Shown: positions 9,366 through 17,749, numbered from the stretch's first letter. The stretch is 64,000 nucleotides of DNA from Stenotrophomonas hibiscicola ATCC 19867 (GCF_000382065.1 NZ_KB907502.1:124001-188000), one strand, 5' to 3'. Numbers and translations are program-made. The notes: generated by a model not told the origin, from the sequence alone.

Positions 9366-9752
9366 ATGGACGAACAGGAACGCTACGAAGCCGGGCTGGC
9401 GGTGCGCCGTGAGGTGCTGGGCGAGGCGCATGTGGAACGTTCTCTGCAGGCACGCACCGAGTTCACCACCGAATTCCAGGAATTCATCACCCGCACCGCA
9501 TGGGGCACGGTGTGGACACGCGACGGACTGCCGCGGCATACGCGCTCGCTGTTGACCATCGTGATGATGGTTGCGCTGGGCCATGACGAGGAGTTCAAGC
9601 TGCACATCCGCGCGGCCCGCAACAACGGGGTGACGCCGGAGCAGATCAAGGAAGTGCTGCTGCAGGCAGCGATCTACTGTGGCGTCCCGGCGGCGAACCA
9701 CGCGTTCGCACTGGCCAAGCCAATCCTGGAAGAGCAGGCTTCGGAACGGTAG
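9366..9752 (+). CDS. pcaC: 4-carboxymuconolactone decarboxylase
   Basis: Decarboxylates 4-carboxymuconolactone to the enol-lactone used by PcaD. It is 128 residues long, the usual length for stand-alone PcaC, with the conserved core ARNNGVTPEQIKEVLLQ and AIYCGVPAANHAFA. Start at ATG 9366 (MDEQERYEAG), 22 bases after pcaD. The stop codon TAG is part of the GTAG end of a SMAG palindrome that begins at 9749, so the operon ends directly in a repeat. Confidence 0.94.
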   Translation: MDEQERYEAGLAVRREVLGEAHVERSLQARTEFTTEFQEFITRTAWGTVWTRDGLPRHTRSLLTIVMMVALGHDEEFKLHIRAARNNGVTPEQIKEVLLQAAIYCGVPAANHAFALAKPILEEQASER

Positions 9753-9813
9753 TGCCGTCGGCTGGCCAGCAACCTCCTGCACATCGGCAATGCCGGCCAG
9801 CGGCCGGCACTAC
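9749..9813. repeat. SMAG-type REP pair between pcaC and the IclR gene
   Basis: Two GTAG palindromes face each other: 9749-9771 (GTAGTGCCG...) and 9791-9813 (...CGGCACTAC). They sit between two convergent genes and could form a bidirectional stem-loop that ends or stabilises both transcripts. The first copy supplies the pcaC stop codon. Confidence 0.8.
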
Positions 9814-9828
9814 CAGATTCAGTACATT

Positions 9829-10698
9829 TCAGTTCAACAGCGTACCCAAGCGCTGCGCGGCTTCGCGCAGGCGAGGCAGCAGCTGGGTCTGCATCACCCC
9901 CAGGCCGATGCGGCCTGCCTGGGTGCCGATGTTCAACGCGCCGACCACATCGCCGCTGCGCGAGCGCACCGGCACGGCGATCGAACGCAGGCCGATCTCC
10001 AGCTCCTGGTCGACCAGCGACATGCCGTCGCGTCGCACTTTTTCCAGGGCGTCCAGGAAAACATCCATGCGGGTGATGGTGCGCTCGGTGCGCGGCCGCA
10101 ATGGATTGCGTTCCAGGTAGCCTTCCAGCGTGTCACGCGGCAACGCGGCCAGCAGCACGCGGCCCATCGAGGTGCAGTAGGCCGGCAGGCGGCTGCCCGC
10201 GCGCAGGCCGATGGACATGATGCGCACGGTTTCCGCGCGCGCCACATACAGGATGTCATCGCCGTCCAGCACGCCCAGCGAGCAGGATTCGTGCACATCA
10301 TCGCGCAGGGCATCCAGCACCGGCTGCGCGGCAGCGGTCATCGACGACGACGCCACATAGGCGCCGCCCATGCCCAGCACGCGCGGCAGCAGCACGTAGC
10401 CACGGCCCTGTTCGCCCACATAACCCAGCTTTTCCAGCGTGTACAGCACGCGCCGTACTGCAGCGCGCGAGATGCCGGTATCAGTGCTGATCTGCGACAT
10501 GGTCACTTCGCGCGGATGCTGCGAGAACACGCTCAGCACGGCCAGGCCGCGGCCGAGCGAGGTCATGAAATCCGGATCGCCCTGGTTGTCCTGGATCTGC
10601 TGCATCAGCTCATGGGCCAAGCCACGATCCTGCGGCGGCGCGGGCGGGCGCTTGGGACGACGGCTGGGAGGAACGGCAGGCATGGCAGCAGCTTTCAT
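9829..10698 (-). CDS. pcaR: IclR-family transcriptional regulator, PcaR/PcaU-like
   Basis: A 289-residue regulator with a winged-helix IclR domain (about residues 45-105; FMTSLGRGLAVLSVF, then GISRAAVRRVLYTLEKLGYV) followed by the IclR effector domain, which probably binds a pathway intermediate such as beta-ketoadipate or protocatechuate. I chose ATG 10698 (MKAAAMPAVPP) because AAGG lies nine bases upstream; the frame continues further without support. Within the family it most resembles PcaR/PcaU/PobR regulators of protocatechuate catabolism. It lies downstream of, and on the same strand as, the quinate dehydrogenase gene, so it may be co-transcribed with it. The gene name is by context and family. 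Confidence 0.85.
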   Translation of the reverse strand: MKAAAMPAVPPSRRPKRPPAPPQDRGLAHELMQQIQDNQGDPDFMTSLGRGLAVLSVFSQHPREVTMSQISTDTGISRAAVRRVLYTLEKLGYVGEQGRGYVLLPRVLGMGGAYVASSSMTAAAQPVLDALRDDVHESCSLGVLDGDDILYVARAETVRIMSIGLRAGSRLPAYCTSMGRVLLAALPRDTLEGYLERNPLRPRTERTITRMDVFLDALEKVRRDGMSLVDQELEIGLRSIAVPVRSRSGDVVGALNIGTQAGRIGLGVMQTQLLPRLREAAQRLGTLLN

Positions 10699-10743
10699 CA
10701 GGTTCGACCTTGCATGGTAAGCGCTGGAACCGGCAACCGGTAC

Positions 10744-10778
10744 CCACGCGGGGCAGCCTGGCAGGCTGCACCGCGTGG
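10744..10778 (-). other. Long imperfect hairpin between quinate dehydrogenase and pcaR
   Basis: CCACGCGG-g-GCAGCC-TGGCA-GGCTGC-a-CCGCGTGG forms a 14-bp stem with one symmetric internal mismatch, and flanking ACCCACGC/GCGTGGGT extends it to overlap the dehydrogenase stop. No T-run follows on either strand. It could act as a factor-dependent terminator, a processing site or a 3' stabiliser separating the two genes. Confidence 0.5.
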
Positions 10779-10784
10779 CGTGGG

Positions 10785-13208
10785 TCACCTGCGCTCGGGC
10801 AGCGCGTAGGCGATCACGTAGTCGCCACGGTCCGGCGACTGGCGGGCACCACCGGCGGAAATCACCACGTACTGGCGACCGGTTTTCGGCGAAACGTAGG
10901 TCATCGGCGTGCCCTGGCTGCCGACAGGCATGCGGGCCTTCCACACTTCCTCACCGGTGCGGCTGTCGTAGGCGCGCAGGTAGTAATCCTGCGTACCGGC
11001 GAAGAACAGCAGGCCCGACTGCGTGGCCAGCGAACCGCCCAGGGTCGGCATGCCGATCGGAATCGGCAGGCCCATCTTGATGCCCATCGGCCCGGTGTCC
11101 TTCACCGTGCCCACCGGCACCTGCCAGACAAGCTGGCGGGTGGCCAGGTTGATCGCCGACATCGTACCGAACGGCGGCTTCTGGCAGGGAATGCCCAGCT
11201 TGGACAGGAAGCGGTCGCGCAGCGAGCCGTAGGGCGTGCCGGTCTGCGACGCCGCACCCATTTCCACGCCCCCGGCGCCGCTGGTCATCTGTGCGCGCGG
11301 GATCAGCTTGGTCCACAGGCCCAGGCGCATGTCATTGACGAACAGGTAGCCCGTGGTCGGGTCGACCGAAGCGCTGCCCCAGTTCATGCCTCCCAGCGAG
11401 CCCGGCCACTGCAGCGCCAGATCCTCGCCCGGCGGGGTGTACATGCCGTCGTAGCGGAACTGCTTGAACTGGATCCGGCACAGCATCTGATCGATCGGAG
11501 TCGCCCCCCACATGTCCGACTCGGTCAGCGTTTCCGCGCCGATCTGCGGCAGGCCCACCGACAGCGGCTGGGTGGCGGCGTAGCGCTCGCCCTCAGCGTT
11601 ACCCTGCGGCGCCGGGATGTCGCGTACTTCGCTGATCGGTACGCCAGTCTGCCGGTTGAGCATGAAGATCTGGCCTGCCTTGGTGACCTGCAGCAGTGCC
11701 GGCAAGGTGCCGCCCTTGCCGTCGGGCACGTCGACCAGGGTCGGTTGTGCGGGCAGATCGTAGTCCCACAGGTCATGGTGGACGGTCTGATACACCCAGC
11801 GCTCCTTGCCGGTGGCGACATCCAGCGCGACCACGGCCGAGCTGTACTTGTCGTCCTGCGGGGTGCGTTCACCGGCCCACTGGTCCGGCGTGGTGTTGCC
11901 GGTGGGCAGATAGACCAGGCCCAGCTGCGGATCGTAGGCCATCGAGGTCCACACGTTCGGCGTGGCGCGCGTGTAGTGGATCGACGGATCCAGCGGCACA
12001 TCCGGGGTTTCCTTCGACAGGTCCCAGACCCAGGCCAGCGCACCGGTGCGCACGTTGTACGCACGCACCACGCCGGACGGTTCACCCACTTCGATGTTGT
12101 CGGCCACACGGCCACCGACCACGACCAGGTCGCCTGCCACCAGCGGCGCGGCGGTGAGGGTGTAGAAGCCGGGCTTGATCTCGCCCATGCCGGTCTTCAG
12201 GTCGACCACGCCGTTGCTGCCGAAGTCCGGGCACAGCGCGCCTGTCCTGGCATCGAGCGCGAACAGGCGCGCATCGATGGAGGTCATCAGGATGCGCTTT
12301 TCGCACAGGGCCGGGCCGGCGCTGGCGGTGTCAGTGGCCGGCTGCGGTGCGGGTGCTGGCGCAGCGGTCTTTGTGGCTGCCGCTGCGGTGGCCGCATCGA
12401 AGTAGCCCAGGCCACGGCAGCGCTGCCAGTTCGGCGCGGTGGCCTTGGGGTCGAAGGCCCAGCGCTGCTTGCCGGAGTCGGCGTCGATGGCGATCACCTG
12501 GTTGTGCGGGGTGCACAGGTACAGGGTGTCGCCGATCTGCAGCGGGGTGTTCTGGTCCTCGGCACCGAAGCCGTTGCTTTCCGGCACGTCGCCGGTGTGC
12601 GCGGTCCAGGCGACCTGCAGCTCCTTCACGTTGGCCGGGGTGATCTGGTCCAGTGCAGCGAAGCGGGTGCCGGCGGTGGTGTTGCCCCAATGCATCCAGT
12701 CGCGCTGTTCAGCGCCCTTGGCCACCGGTACCACCGGCGGCGTCGTGCCCTGTGCGGTCTGCACCGGGCGCGGCTGGAAGGCGGAGAAGGCCGTGCCCAG
12801 CAGGCCGACCAGCAGCACCACGGCTACGCCATAGGCGCCACGACCGGCCACTTGGCCGCGGCTGCGGCGCAGTACCGGCCAAGCCAGCGCGACCAGCAGG
12901 GCCAGCACGGCCGGCATCACCAGGCGCGAGACCAGCGGCCAGAACTCCCAGCCCGCATCCACCAGCGCCCAGACCAGCGTGGCCACGAAGGCCAGGCCGT
13001 ACAGCAGCGCACCGTTCGGCCGACGCATCACCAGCAGCACCCCGGCGACCGCCGACACAGCACCCATCAGCAGGAAATACCAACTGCCCCCCAGCATTAC
13101 CAGGCGAACACCACCGACCAGCAGAGCCAGGCCGAACAGGGTCACCAGGATGCCGAGCAGGACCACCAGCACACGGCACAGGGCCGGAACCTCCGTCGTC
13201 TCGTCCAC
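10785..13208 (-). CDS. quiA: Membrane-bound PQQ-dependent quinate/shikimate dehydrogenase
   Basis: An 807-residue quinoprotein. About the first 150 residues contain five hydrophobic segments; the rest is a periplasmic eight-bladed PQQ propeller with tryptophan-docking repeats and the active-site block VHHDLWDYDLPAQPTLVD. It oxidises a polyol at the periplasmic face and passes electrons to ubiquinone. The family includes glucose dehydrogenase (Gcd) and quinate dehydrogenase (QuiA), which cannot be told apart by motif alone. The adjacent pca regulator, exported dehydroquinate dehydratase and shared operator favour quinate/shikimate. The start is GTG at 13208 with GAGG about ten bases upstream. 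Confidence 0.82.
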   Translation of the reverse strand: MDETTEVPALCRVLVVLLGILVTLFGLALLVGGVRLVMLGGSWYFLLMGAVSAVAGVLLVMRRPNGALLYGLAFVATLVWALVDAGWEFWPLVSRLVMPAVLALLVALAWPVLRRSRGQVAGRGAYGVAVVLLVGLLGTAFSAFQPRPVQTAQGTTPPVVPVAKGAEQRDWMHWGNTTAGTRFAALDQITPANVKELQVAWTAHTGDVPESNGFGAEDQNTPLQIGDTLYLCTPHNQVIAIDADSGKQRWAFDPKATAPNWQRCRGLGYFDAATAAAATKTAAPAPAPQPATDTASAGPALCEKRILMTSIDARLFALDARTGALCPDFGSNGVVDLKTGMGEIKPGFYTLTAAPLVAGDLVVVGGRVADNIEVGEPSGVVRAYNVRTGALAWVWDLSKETPDVPLDPSIHYTRATPNVWTSMAYDPQLGLVYLPTGNTTPDQWAGERTPQDDKYSSAVVALDVATGKERWVYQTVHHDLWDYDLPAQPTLVDVPDGKGGTLPALLQVTKAGQIFMLNRQTGVPISEVRDIPAPQGNAEGERYAATQPLSVGLPQIGAETLTESDMWGATPIDQMLCRIQFKQFRYDGMYTPPGEDLALQWPGSLGGMNWGSASVDPTTGYLFVNDMRLGLWTKLIPRAQMTSGAGGVEMGAASQTGTPYGSLRDRFLSKLGIPCQKPPFGTMSAINLATRQLVWQVPVGTVKDTGPMGIKMGLPIPIGMPTLGGSLATQSGLLFFAGTQDYYLRAYDSRTGEEVWKARMPVGSQGTPMTYVSPKTGRQYVVISAGGARQSPDRGDYVIAYALPERR

Positions 13209-13506
13209 GTTGCATGAACCTCATTGCGAAAAACCCGCGCGGAGGCGGGGAAGCCCCGCGCGCGCCAGGCGTGGCGGGGGCCGTCGGCATCCCGGGCGGC
13301 TGCGGGCCGGTGAAGGCGGGCAGGCGTCGGCCTGCTTATGGCGCAGGCTGGGTGAATGACCGGTTGTGGCGATTATCGCACTAGTGTGCGATTTTGACGT
13401 GACGGCGCGTCGCCATTGATGGAACGCATTGGCGCGCAGGTACCGGGAACGGGCAGGGCGCAGGCGAACCGGTTACCCTATGCCGCCATACACGCTGGTA
13501 GCTGCA
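13209..13506. promoter_or_regulatory. Divergent region between quiA and apt with a PcaR-type operator
   Basis: This gene-free region holds, near the quiA start, a GC-rich hairpin (GCGGGG-AAG-CCCCGC, 13244-13258) followed on the minus strand by a run of five T residues (13229-13233) after further CG-rich sequence. That arrangement could be a leader attenuator for quiA. Further out, ATCGCAC-TAGT-GTGCGAT (13375-13392) is a perfect inverted repeat; with the preceding GCGATTATCGC it matches the operator upstream of pcaI. The rest shows no clear gene. Confidence 0.5.
13375..13392. promoter_or_regulatory. Candidate PcaR operator of quiA
   Basis: ATCGCAC and GTGCGAT are perfect 7-base arms separated by TAGT. 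The left arm lies in GCGATTATCGCAC, which shares the ten-base core GCGATTATCG with the operator upstream of pcaI. It is about 170 bases upstream of the quiA start codon. Confidence 0.6.
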
Positions 13507-14046
13507 ATGACCGACGCCACCATGGCCCTCCCCGCCTGGTCCTCCCGCCTGCGCGACATCGCCGACTTCCCCAAGCCTGGCATCCTGTTCAAGGACATCA
13601 TGCCGCTGCTCGCCCACGGCGGGGATTTCCACGGCGCGATCACCGCGATGGCCGACCGCTGGCGCGACCAGAAGCTGGATGCCGTGGTGGGCATCGAATC
13701 GCGCGGCTTCATCCTCGGCGCCGCGATGGCGCTGGAACTGGGGGTGGGCTTCGTGCCGGTGCGCAAGCCGGGCAAGCTGCCGGGCCAGGTGCTGCGCGAG
13801 GAATACACGCTCGAATACCGCAGCGACTGCATCGAGGTGCATGCCGATGCACTGCCGGCCGGTGCCCGCGTAGCAATCATCGATGACGTGCTGGCCACCG
13901 GCGGTACGCTGGTCGCTGCCTTGTCGCTGGTGCGCCGCCTGGGTGTCGAGGTGGTGGGTGCCGGCGTGTTGGTCGAACTGGACGGACTCGGCGGCCGCGC
14001 GCGCTGGGAAGCGGACCTGCCGCTGCACACCGAACTGGTGTTCTGA
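13507..14046 (+). CDS. apt: Adenine phosphoribosyltransferase
   Basis: Purine salvage enzyme joining adenine and PRPP to AMP. The PRPP-binding motif [14 protein letters not shown] is complete, and the adenine-pocket sequences [11 protein letters not shown] and [11 protein letters not shown] match the Apt family. The start at 13507 ([11 protein letters not shown]) gives 179 residues, close to the 183 of E. coli Apt. Alternative in-frame ATGs are at 13480 and 13522, and a GTTACCCT promoter-like box overlaps the 13480 codon. It stands alone, divergent from quiA. Confidence 0.93.
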   Translation: MTDATMALPAWSSRLRDIADFPKPGILFKDIMPLLAHGGDFHGAITAMADRWRDQKLDAVVGIESRGFILGAAMALELGVGFVPVRKPGKLPGQVLREEYTLEYRSDCIEVHADALPAGARVAIIDDVLATGGTLVAALSLVRRLGVEVVGAGVLVELDGLGGRARWEADLPLHTELVF

Positions 14047-14052
14047 GCGTGT

Positions 14053-14111
14053 CGCCGGGCGTGGCCCGGCGCTACACACGGCATGCCGGTAGCGCCGGGC
14101 CACGCCCGGCG
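14053..14111. repeat. SMAG-type REP pair downstream of apt
   Basis: Two palindromes of the CGCCGGGC-n-GCCCGGCG type with outward ends: 14053-14075 ends in CTAC and 14089-14111 starts with GTAG (tail to tail). They lie between the convergent genes apt and dbpA. Confidence 0.8.
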
Positions 14112-14124
14112 ACCACCCTGTTCC

Positions 14125-15501
14125 TTACATCATCCGCACGCGGAAACGACGGCCCTTGATCTTGCCGGCTTCCAGCTTGGCCACGGCCTTGTTGGCCTGC
14201 TCACGGGCGATCGCCACGTAGGAGCGGGTCGGGAAGATCGCAATCTTGCCGATGAACTTGGCTGACAGGCCGGCGTCGCCGGTCAATGCGCCGAGAATGT
14301 CACCCGGGCGCAGCTTGTCGGTCTTGCCGCCATCGATGCGCAGCGTGCGCATCGATGCCTGCGGCAGCTCGGCCGGGCGCGCCGTCGCCAGCGGCGTCTT
14401 CTGCCAATCCAGCGGTTGCCCCATCTGTGCTTCGATCGCTTCGGCGCGGGTCTTCTCGCGGCCGGCCACCAGGCTGATCGCCAGGCCACTGGCACCGGCA
14501 CGGCCGGTACGGCCCACGCGGTGCTGGTAGCTCTCCACGTCGGTCGGCAGCTCGTAGTTGATCACCGCGGCCAGCTCTTCCACGTCCAGGCCGCGCGCGG
14601 CCACGTCGCTGGCGACCAGCACGTTGCAGCTGCGGTTGGCCAGCAGCAGCAGCACTTCCTCGCGGTCGCGCTGCTCCATGTCGCCGTGCAGGGCCAGTGC
14701 CGAGAAGCCGAACTGCTGCAGCGAGTTCGCCACTTCGTCCACGTCCTTGCGGGTGTTGCAGAACACCACCGCCGATTCCGGCGTGTACTTCAGCAGCAGG
14801 CCGGCCAGCGCCTTCTGCCGGTGCGCCGGTTCCACTTCGCAGAACATATGGCGGATGGCCGGGGCCTGGTCGGCGCCTTCCACGGTCACTTCCACCGCGT
14901 CGCGCAGCAGGTCGCGTGCCATGGCACGGATGCTGTCGGGGAAGGTGGCCGAGAACAGCAGGCTCTGTCGATCCTTGTGGGTACGGCCGGCGATCTCGCG
15001 GATCGGTTCCTCGAAGCCCATGTCGAGCATGCGGTCGGCTTCGTCCAGCACCAGCGTGCGCACCGCGCCAAGATTCAGCGCGCGCTTGCGCGCCAGCTCC
15101 TGCACGCGGCCGGGCGTCCCGACCACCACGTGCGGGTCGTGGCCTTCCAGCGACGCCAGCTGCGGGCCCAGCGGCACGCCGCCCACCAGCAGCAACAGCT
15201 TCAGGTTGGGGATGCCGGTAGCCAGCTTGCGGATCTGCTTGCCGACCTGGTCGGCCAGTTCGCGGGTCGGGCACAGCACCAGTGCCTGCACGCGGATCAG
15301 GCTGGGATCGATGGCCTGCAGCAGGCCCAGGCCGAAGGCGGCGGTCTTGCCGCTGCCGGTCGGCGCCTGTGCGATCACATCGCGGCCATCGAGGATGGCC
15401 GGCAGGCTCTGCGCCTGCACAGGGGTAAGAGTGGTGTAGCCGAGGGCATCCAGGCCGGGCTGCAGGGCCGGGCTCAGCGGCAGGGTCGAGAAGTCAGTCA
15501 T
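14125..15501 (-). CDS. dbpA: ATP-dependent RNA helicase DbpA
   Basis: DEAD-box helicase of 458 residues acting in large-subunit ribosome assembly. Motifs in order: Q-motif, Walker A APTGSGKT (residues 47-53), PTREL, TPGR, DEAD, SAT, and HRVGRTGR. The last 75 residues (RTLRIDGGKTDKLRPGD onward) form the DbpA RNA-binding domain, which in E. coli recognises hairpin 92 of 23S rRNA; this separates it from other DEAD-box helicases. Start ATG 15501 (MTDFSTLPLS); the frame is open further upstream but without homology. Confidence 0.93.
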   Translation of the reverse strand: MTDFSTLPLSPALQPGLDALGYTTLTPVQAQSLPAILDGRDVIAQAPTGSGKTAAFGLGLLQAIDPSLIRVQALVLCPTRELADQVGKQIRKLATGIPNLKLLLLVGGVPLGPQLASLEGHDPHVVVGTPGRVQELARKRALNLGAVRTLVLDEADRMLDMGFEEPIREIAGRTHKDRQSLLFSATFPDSIRAMARDLLRDAVEVTVEGADQAPAIRHMFCEVEPAHRQKALAGLLLKYTPESAVVFCNTRKDVDEVANSLQQFGFSALALHGDMEQRDREEVLLLLANRSCNVLVASDVAARGLDVEELAAVINYELPTDVESYQHRVGRTGRAGASGLAISLVAGREKTRAEAIEAQMGQPLDWQKTPLATARPAELPQASMRTLRIDGGKTDKLRPGDILGALTGDAGLSAKFIGKIAIFPTRSYVAIAREQANKAVAKLEAGKIKGRRFRVRMM

Positions 15502-15545
15502 GGCGCATTGTACCTGCCTGCGCGGCCGGTCCCGCCTGATGGGGT

Positions 15546-15584
15546 GGGGTCGGCCTCCTTTCCGCAGGAAAGGGCTCTGACCCC
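15546..15584. repeat. 39-base palindrome, copy 1 (GGGGTC...GACCCC family)
   Basis: A 39-base imperfect palindrome with GCA at its centre and TTTCC/GGAAA inner arms, upstream of dbpA. The other copies, at 17750-17788 and 42551-42589, have the same length and ends but different paired inner arms. Confidence 0.75.
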
Positions 15585-15597
15585 CAACTGGGCCCGC

Positions 15598-15648
15598 CAT
15601 TCACGCATGGCGTGGATCTACGGGTGGGTGCCGACGGCTGGTCGGCAC
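15598..15648. repeat. Two short palindromes before yeiH
   Basis: CATTCACGCATGGCGTGGATCTAC at 15598-15621 has the GTAG end (as CTAC) of a SMAG of the GTAGATCCACGC subtype. GTGCCGAC-n5-GTCGGCAC at 15628-15648 is a second short palindrome of the kind that recurs elsewhere in the window. Confidence 0.65.
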
Positions 15649-15656
15649 GCTCCTGC

Positions 15657-16736
15657 TCAGCCCAGCACCGCCAGCACGCCCTGATGAATCGCCAGGCCAC
15701 CGAACAGCAGCCAGGCGAACAGGATCAGCGCCAGCAGCAGCGGCCTCAGGCCCGCCTGGCGCAGCGCCGAGACGTGGGTGGTCAGGCCCAGCGCGGCCAT
15801 CGCCATCGCCAGCAGCACGGTATCCAGCTGCACCAGCCCGGCCTGCAGGCCGGCCGGCAGCAGGTGCAGCGAGTTGAACCCGGCCACCGCCACGAAACCG
15901 AACGCAAACCACGGCACCACGATGCGTGCCTTGCTGCCGTCGGCGCTGGCCTCGCCGCCACGCGCCAGCCACAGCGACAGGGCGACCAGGAACGGTGCCA
16001 GCAGCATCACCCTCACCATCTTGGTGATCACGGCAGTATCAGCCGCAGCTTCGTTGACCGCACGGCCGGCCGCCACCACCTGTGCCACTTCATGCACCGT
16101 CGCACCGGTGAACAGGCCGTACTGCCGCGCGTCCATCGCCAGCCAGCCGTGCGACTGCACCAGCGCATACAGCGCCGGGTACAGGAACATCGCCAGCGTG
16201 CCGAACACCACCACCGTAGAGACCGCCACCGTGACCTGCGCCGCACGGCCACGCACTACCGGTTCGGCGGCCATCACTGCCGCTGCACCGCAGATTGCGC
16301 TGCCGGCGCCGATCAACATCGCCGCCTCGCGTTCCATCTTGAACACGCGCACGCCCAGCCAGCAGGCCAGGCCGAAGGTGCTGGCCACTACCAGCACGTC
16401 CATCAGCACGCCACTGACGCCGACGTGGCCGATGTCCTGGAAGGTCAGGCGCAGGCCGTACAGCACGATGCCGGCACGCAGCAGCCAGTGCTTGGAAAAG
16501 CCCACGCCCGCCGCGCTGCTCGGTGCCAGCCGCGGGTAGAAGGTGTTGCCGACCACGATGCCGGCCACGATGGCCACGGTCAGCGCGCTCAAGCCGTGTG
16601 CCTGCAGCCAGGGCAGCTCGGCCAGGTACAGCGACGCCGCCGCGACCAGGCCGACCAGCAGCAGGCCGGGCAGGCGCGGCAGCCAGCGTTGGCGCAGAGC
16701 GGGCAGGGACCAGGGGGAGAGAGCGGGGGCGTTCAT
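15657..16736 (-). CDS. YeiH family (UPF0324) putative sulfate/sulfite exporter
   Basis: Inner-membrane protein of 359 residues with about ten hydrophobic helices. The sequence HWLLRAGIVLYGLRLTFQDI and the GAGSAICGAAAVMA segment identify the UPF0324/YeiH family. Family members are annotated as putative sulfate exporters and in enterics are linked to sulfite stress through the LysR regulator YeiE. Start chosen at ATG 16736 (MNAPALSPW); an in-frame start at 16766 adds ten residues. It is transcribed away from a LysR-family gene 102 bases away, the same pairing as yeiH/yeiE. The substrate is not proven. Confidence 0.85.
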   Translation of the reverse strand: MNAPALSPWSLPALRQRWLPRLPGLLLVGLVAAASLYLAELPWLQAHGLSALTVAIVAGIVVGNTFYPRLAPSSAAGVGFSKHWLLRAGIVLYGLRLTFQDIGHVGVSGVLMDVLVVASTFGLACWLGVRVFKMEREAAMLIGAGSAICGAAAVMAAEPVVRGRAAQVTVAVSTVVVFGTLAMFLYPALYALVQSHGWLAMDARQYGLFTGATVHEVAQVVAAGRAVNEAAADTAVITKMVRVMLLAPFLVALSLWLARGGEASADGSKARIVVPWFAFGFVAVAGFNSLHLLPAGLQAGLVQLDTVLLAMAMAALGLTTHVSALRQAGLRPLLLALILFAWLLFGGLAIHQGVLAVLG

Positions 16737-16838
16737 GGCAACGGCAGGTCTGGAATGGCCAGGCAAGCGTGCGCCTGCATGGCTGACCTGTAAAACGAAT
16801 AATATGGGTGAAATCTACCTATCAAGCGGGTAAATGAC
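16737..16838. promoter_or_regulatory. Divergent promoter region with weak LysR-type dyad
   Basis: Between yeiH and the lysR gene, 16802-16823 contains an AT-rich imperfect dyad, TATGGGT-n7-ACCTATC (five of seven positions pair), in an otherwise GC-rich gap. Its position and shape fit a LysR regulator binding site with a T-n11-A core. The exact site is a guess. Confidence 0.4.
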
Positions 16839-17714
16839 ATGCGCCTGACCTTGCGCCAGCTTCAGGTCTTCGTCGCCATCGCCGATCACGGCAGCACCAC
16901 CGCCGCTGGCCAAGCCATCGCGCTATCGCAGTCGGCCAGCAGTGCTGCGCTGCAGGAACTGGAGGCACACTTCGGTACCCCGTTGTTCGACCGCATCGGC
17001 CGCCGCTTGGCCCTGAACGGCCACGGCCGCGCGCTGCTGGAGCCGGCCCGCACGCTGCTGGTCAACGCCGCCGACCTGGAGCGGCAGCTGGCCGCCGGCG
17101 GCGATCCGGGGCAGGGCGCGCCGCTGCGGCTGGTGCTGGCCGCCAGTACCACCATCGGCAACTACCTGTTGCCGCCGCGCATCGCCGAGCTGCTGCGACA
17201 GGCGCCGCAGGCCGAGGTTGATCTGCGCATCGACAACAGTGCTGGCGTGGTCGCCGCCGTGCAGCGCCTGGACGTCGACGCCGGCTTGATCGAAGGCCCG
17301 TGCCACGAGCGTGGCCTCCAGGTCACGGCCTGGCAGCAGGACCCGCTGGTGATCGTCGCCGCCGCCGACGCCCCCGCATGCTGGACGCTGGACGAACTGC
17401 GCCGTGCACGCTGGCTGCTGCGCGAGCCCGGCTCGGGTACCCGCGAAGCGGTGGAGCAGGCGTTGTTGCCGCACCTGCGCGGCTTCGCCCAGACCCTGCA
17501 GCTGGGCAATACCGAGGCGATCAAGCAGGCCGCCATCGCCGGCCTCGGCCTGGCCTGCCTTTCCCGCCACGCGCTGGAAGAGCCGCTGGCCCTGGGCCGG
17601 CTGCGCGTGCTGGAGACCCCGCTGCCGCCCCTGCAGCGCACCCTGTGGTTGGTACGGCATCCCGGCAAGCAGTGGCTGCCGGGGTTGCAGGCGTTGCTGG
17701 GGGACGTGGAGTAG
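16839..17714 (+). CDS. LysR-family transcriptional regulator (YeiE-like)
   Basis: A 291-residue LysR protein: N-terminal winged helix (MRLTLRQLQVFVAIADHGS...LSQSASSAALQELE, residues 1-62), then a periplasmic-binding-protein-like effector domain starting near LRLVLAAST. It is divergent from the yeiH-type transporter gene and probably controls it, as YeiE does in enterics in response to sulfite. The ligand is inferred by analogy only. Confidence 0.85.
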   Translation: MRLTLRQLQVFVAIADHGSTTAAGQAIALSQSASSAALQELEAHFGTPLFDRIGRRLALNGHGRALLEPARTLLVNAADLERQLAAGGDPGQGAPLRLVLAASTTIGNYLLPPRIAELLRQAPQAEVDLRIDNSAGVVAAVQRLDVDAGLIEGPCHERGLQVTAWQQDPLVIVAAADAPACWTLDELRRARWLLREPGSGTREAVEQALLPHLRGFAQTLQLGNTEAIKQAAIAGLGLACLSRHALEEPLALGRLRVLETPLPPLQRTLWLVRHPGKQWLPGLQALLGDVE

Positions 17715-17749
17715 CAGGGATCGGTCTTGCACTGCGCGAATTCCACGAA

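Noticed and set aside
10785..13208. Naming the PQQ enzyme glucose dehydrogenase (gcd)
   Set aside because: Family motifs fit both, but genomic context (pca regulator, exported dehydroquinate dehydratase, shared operator) favours quinate/shikimate.
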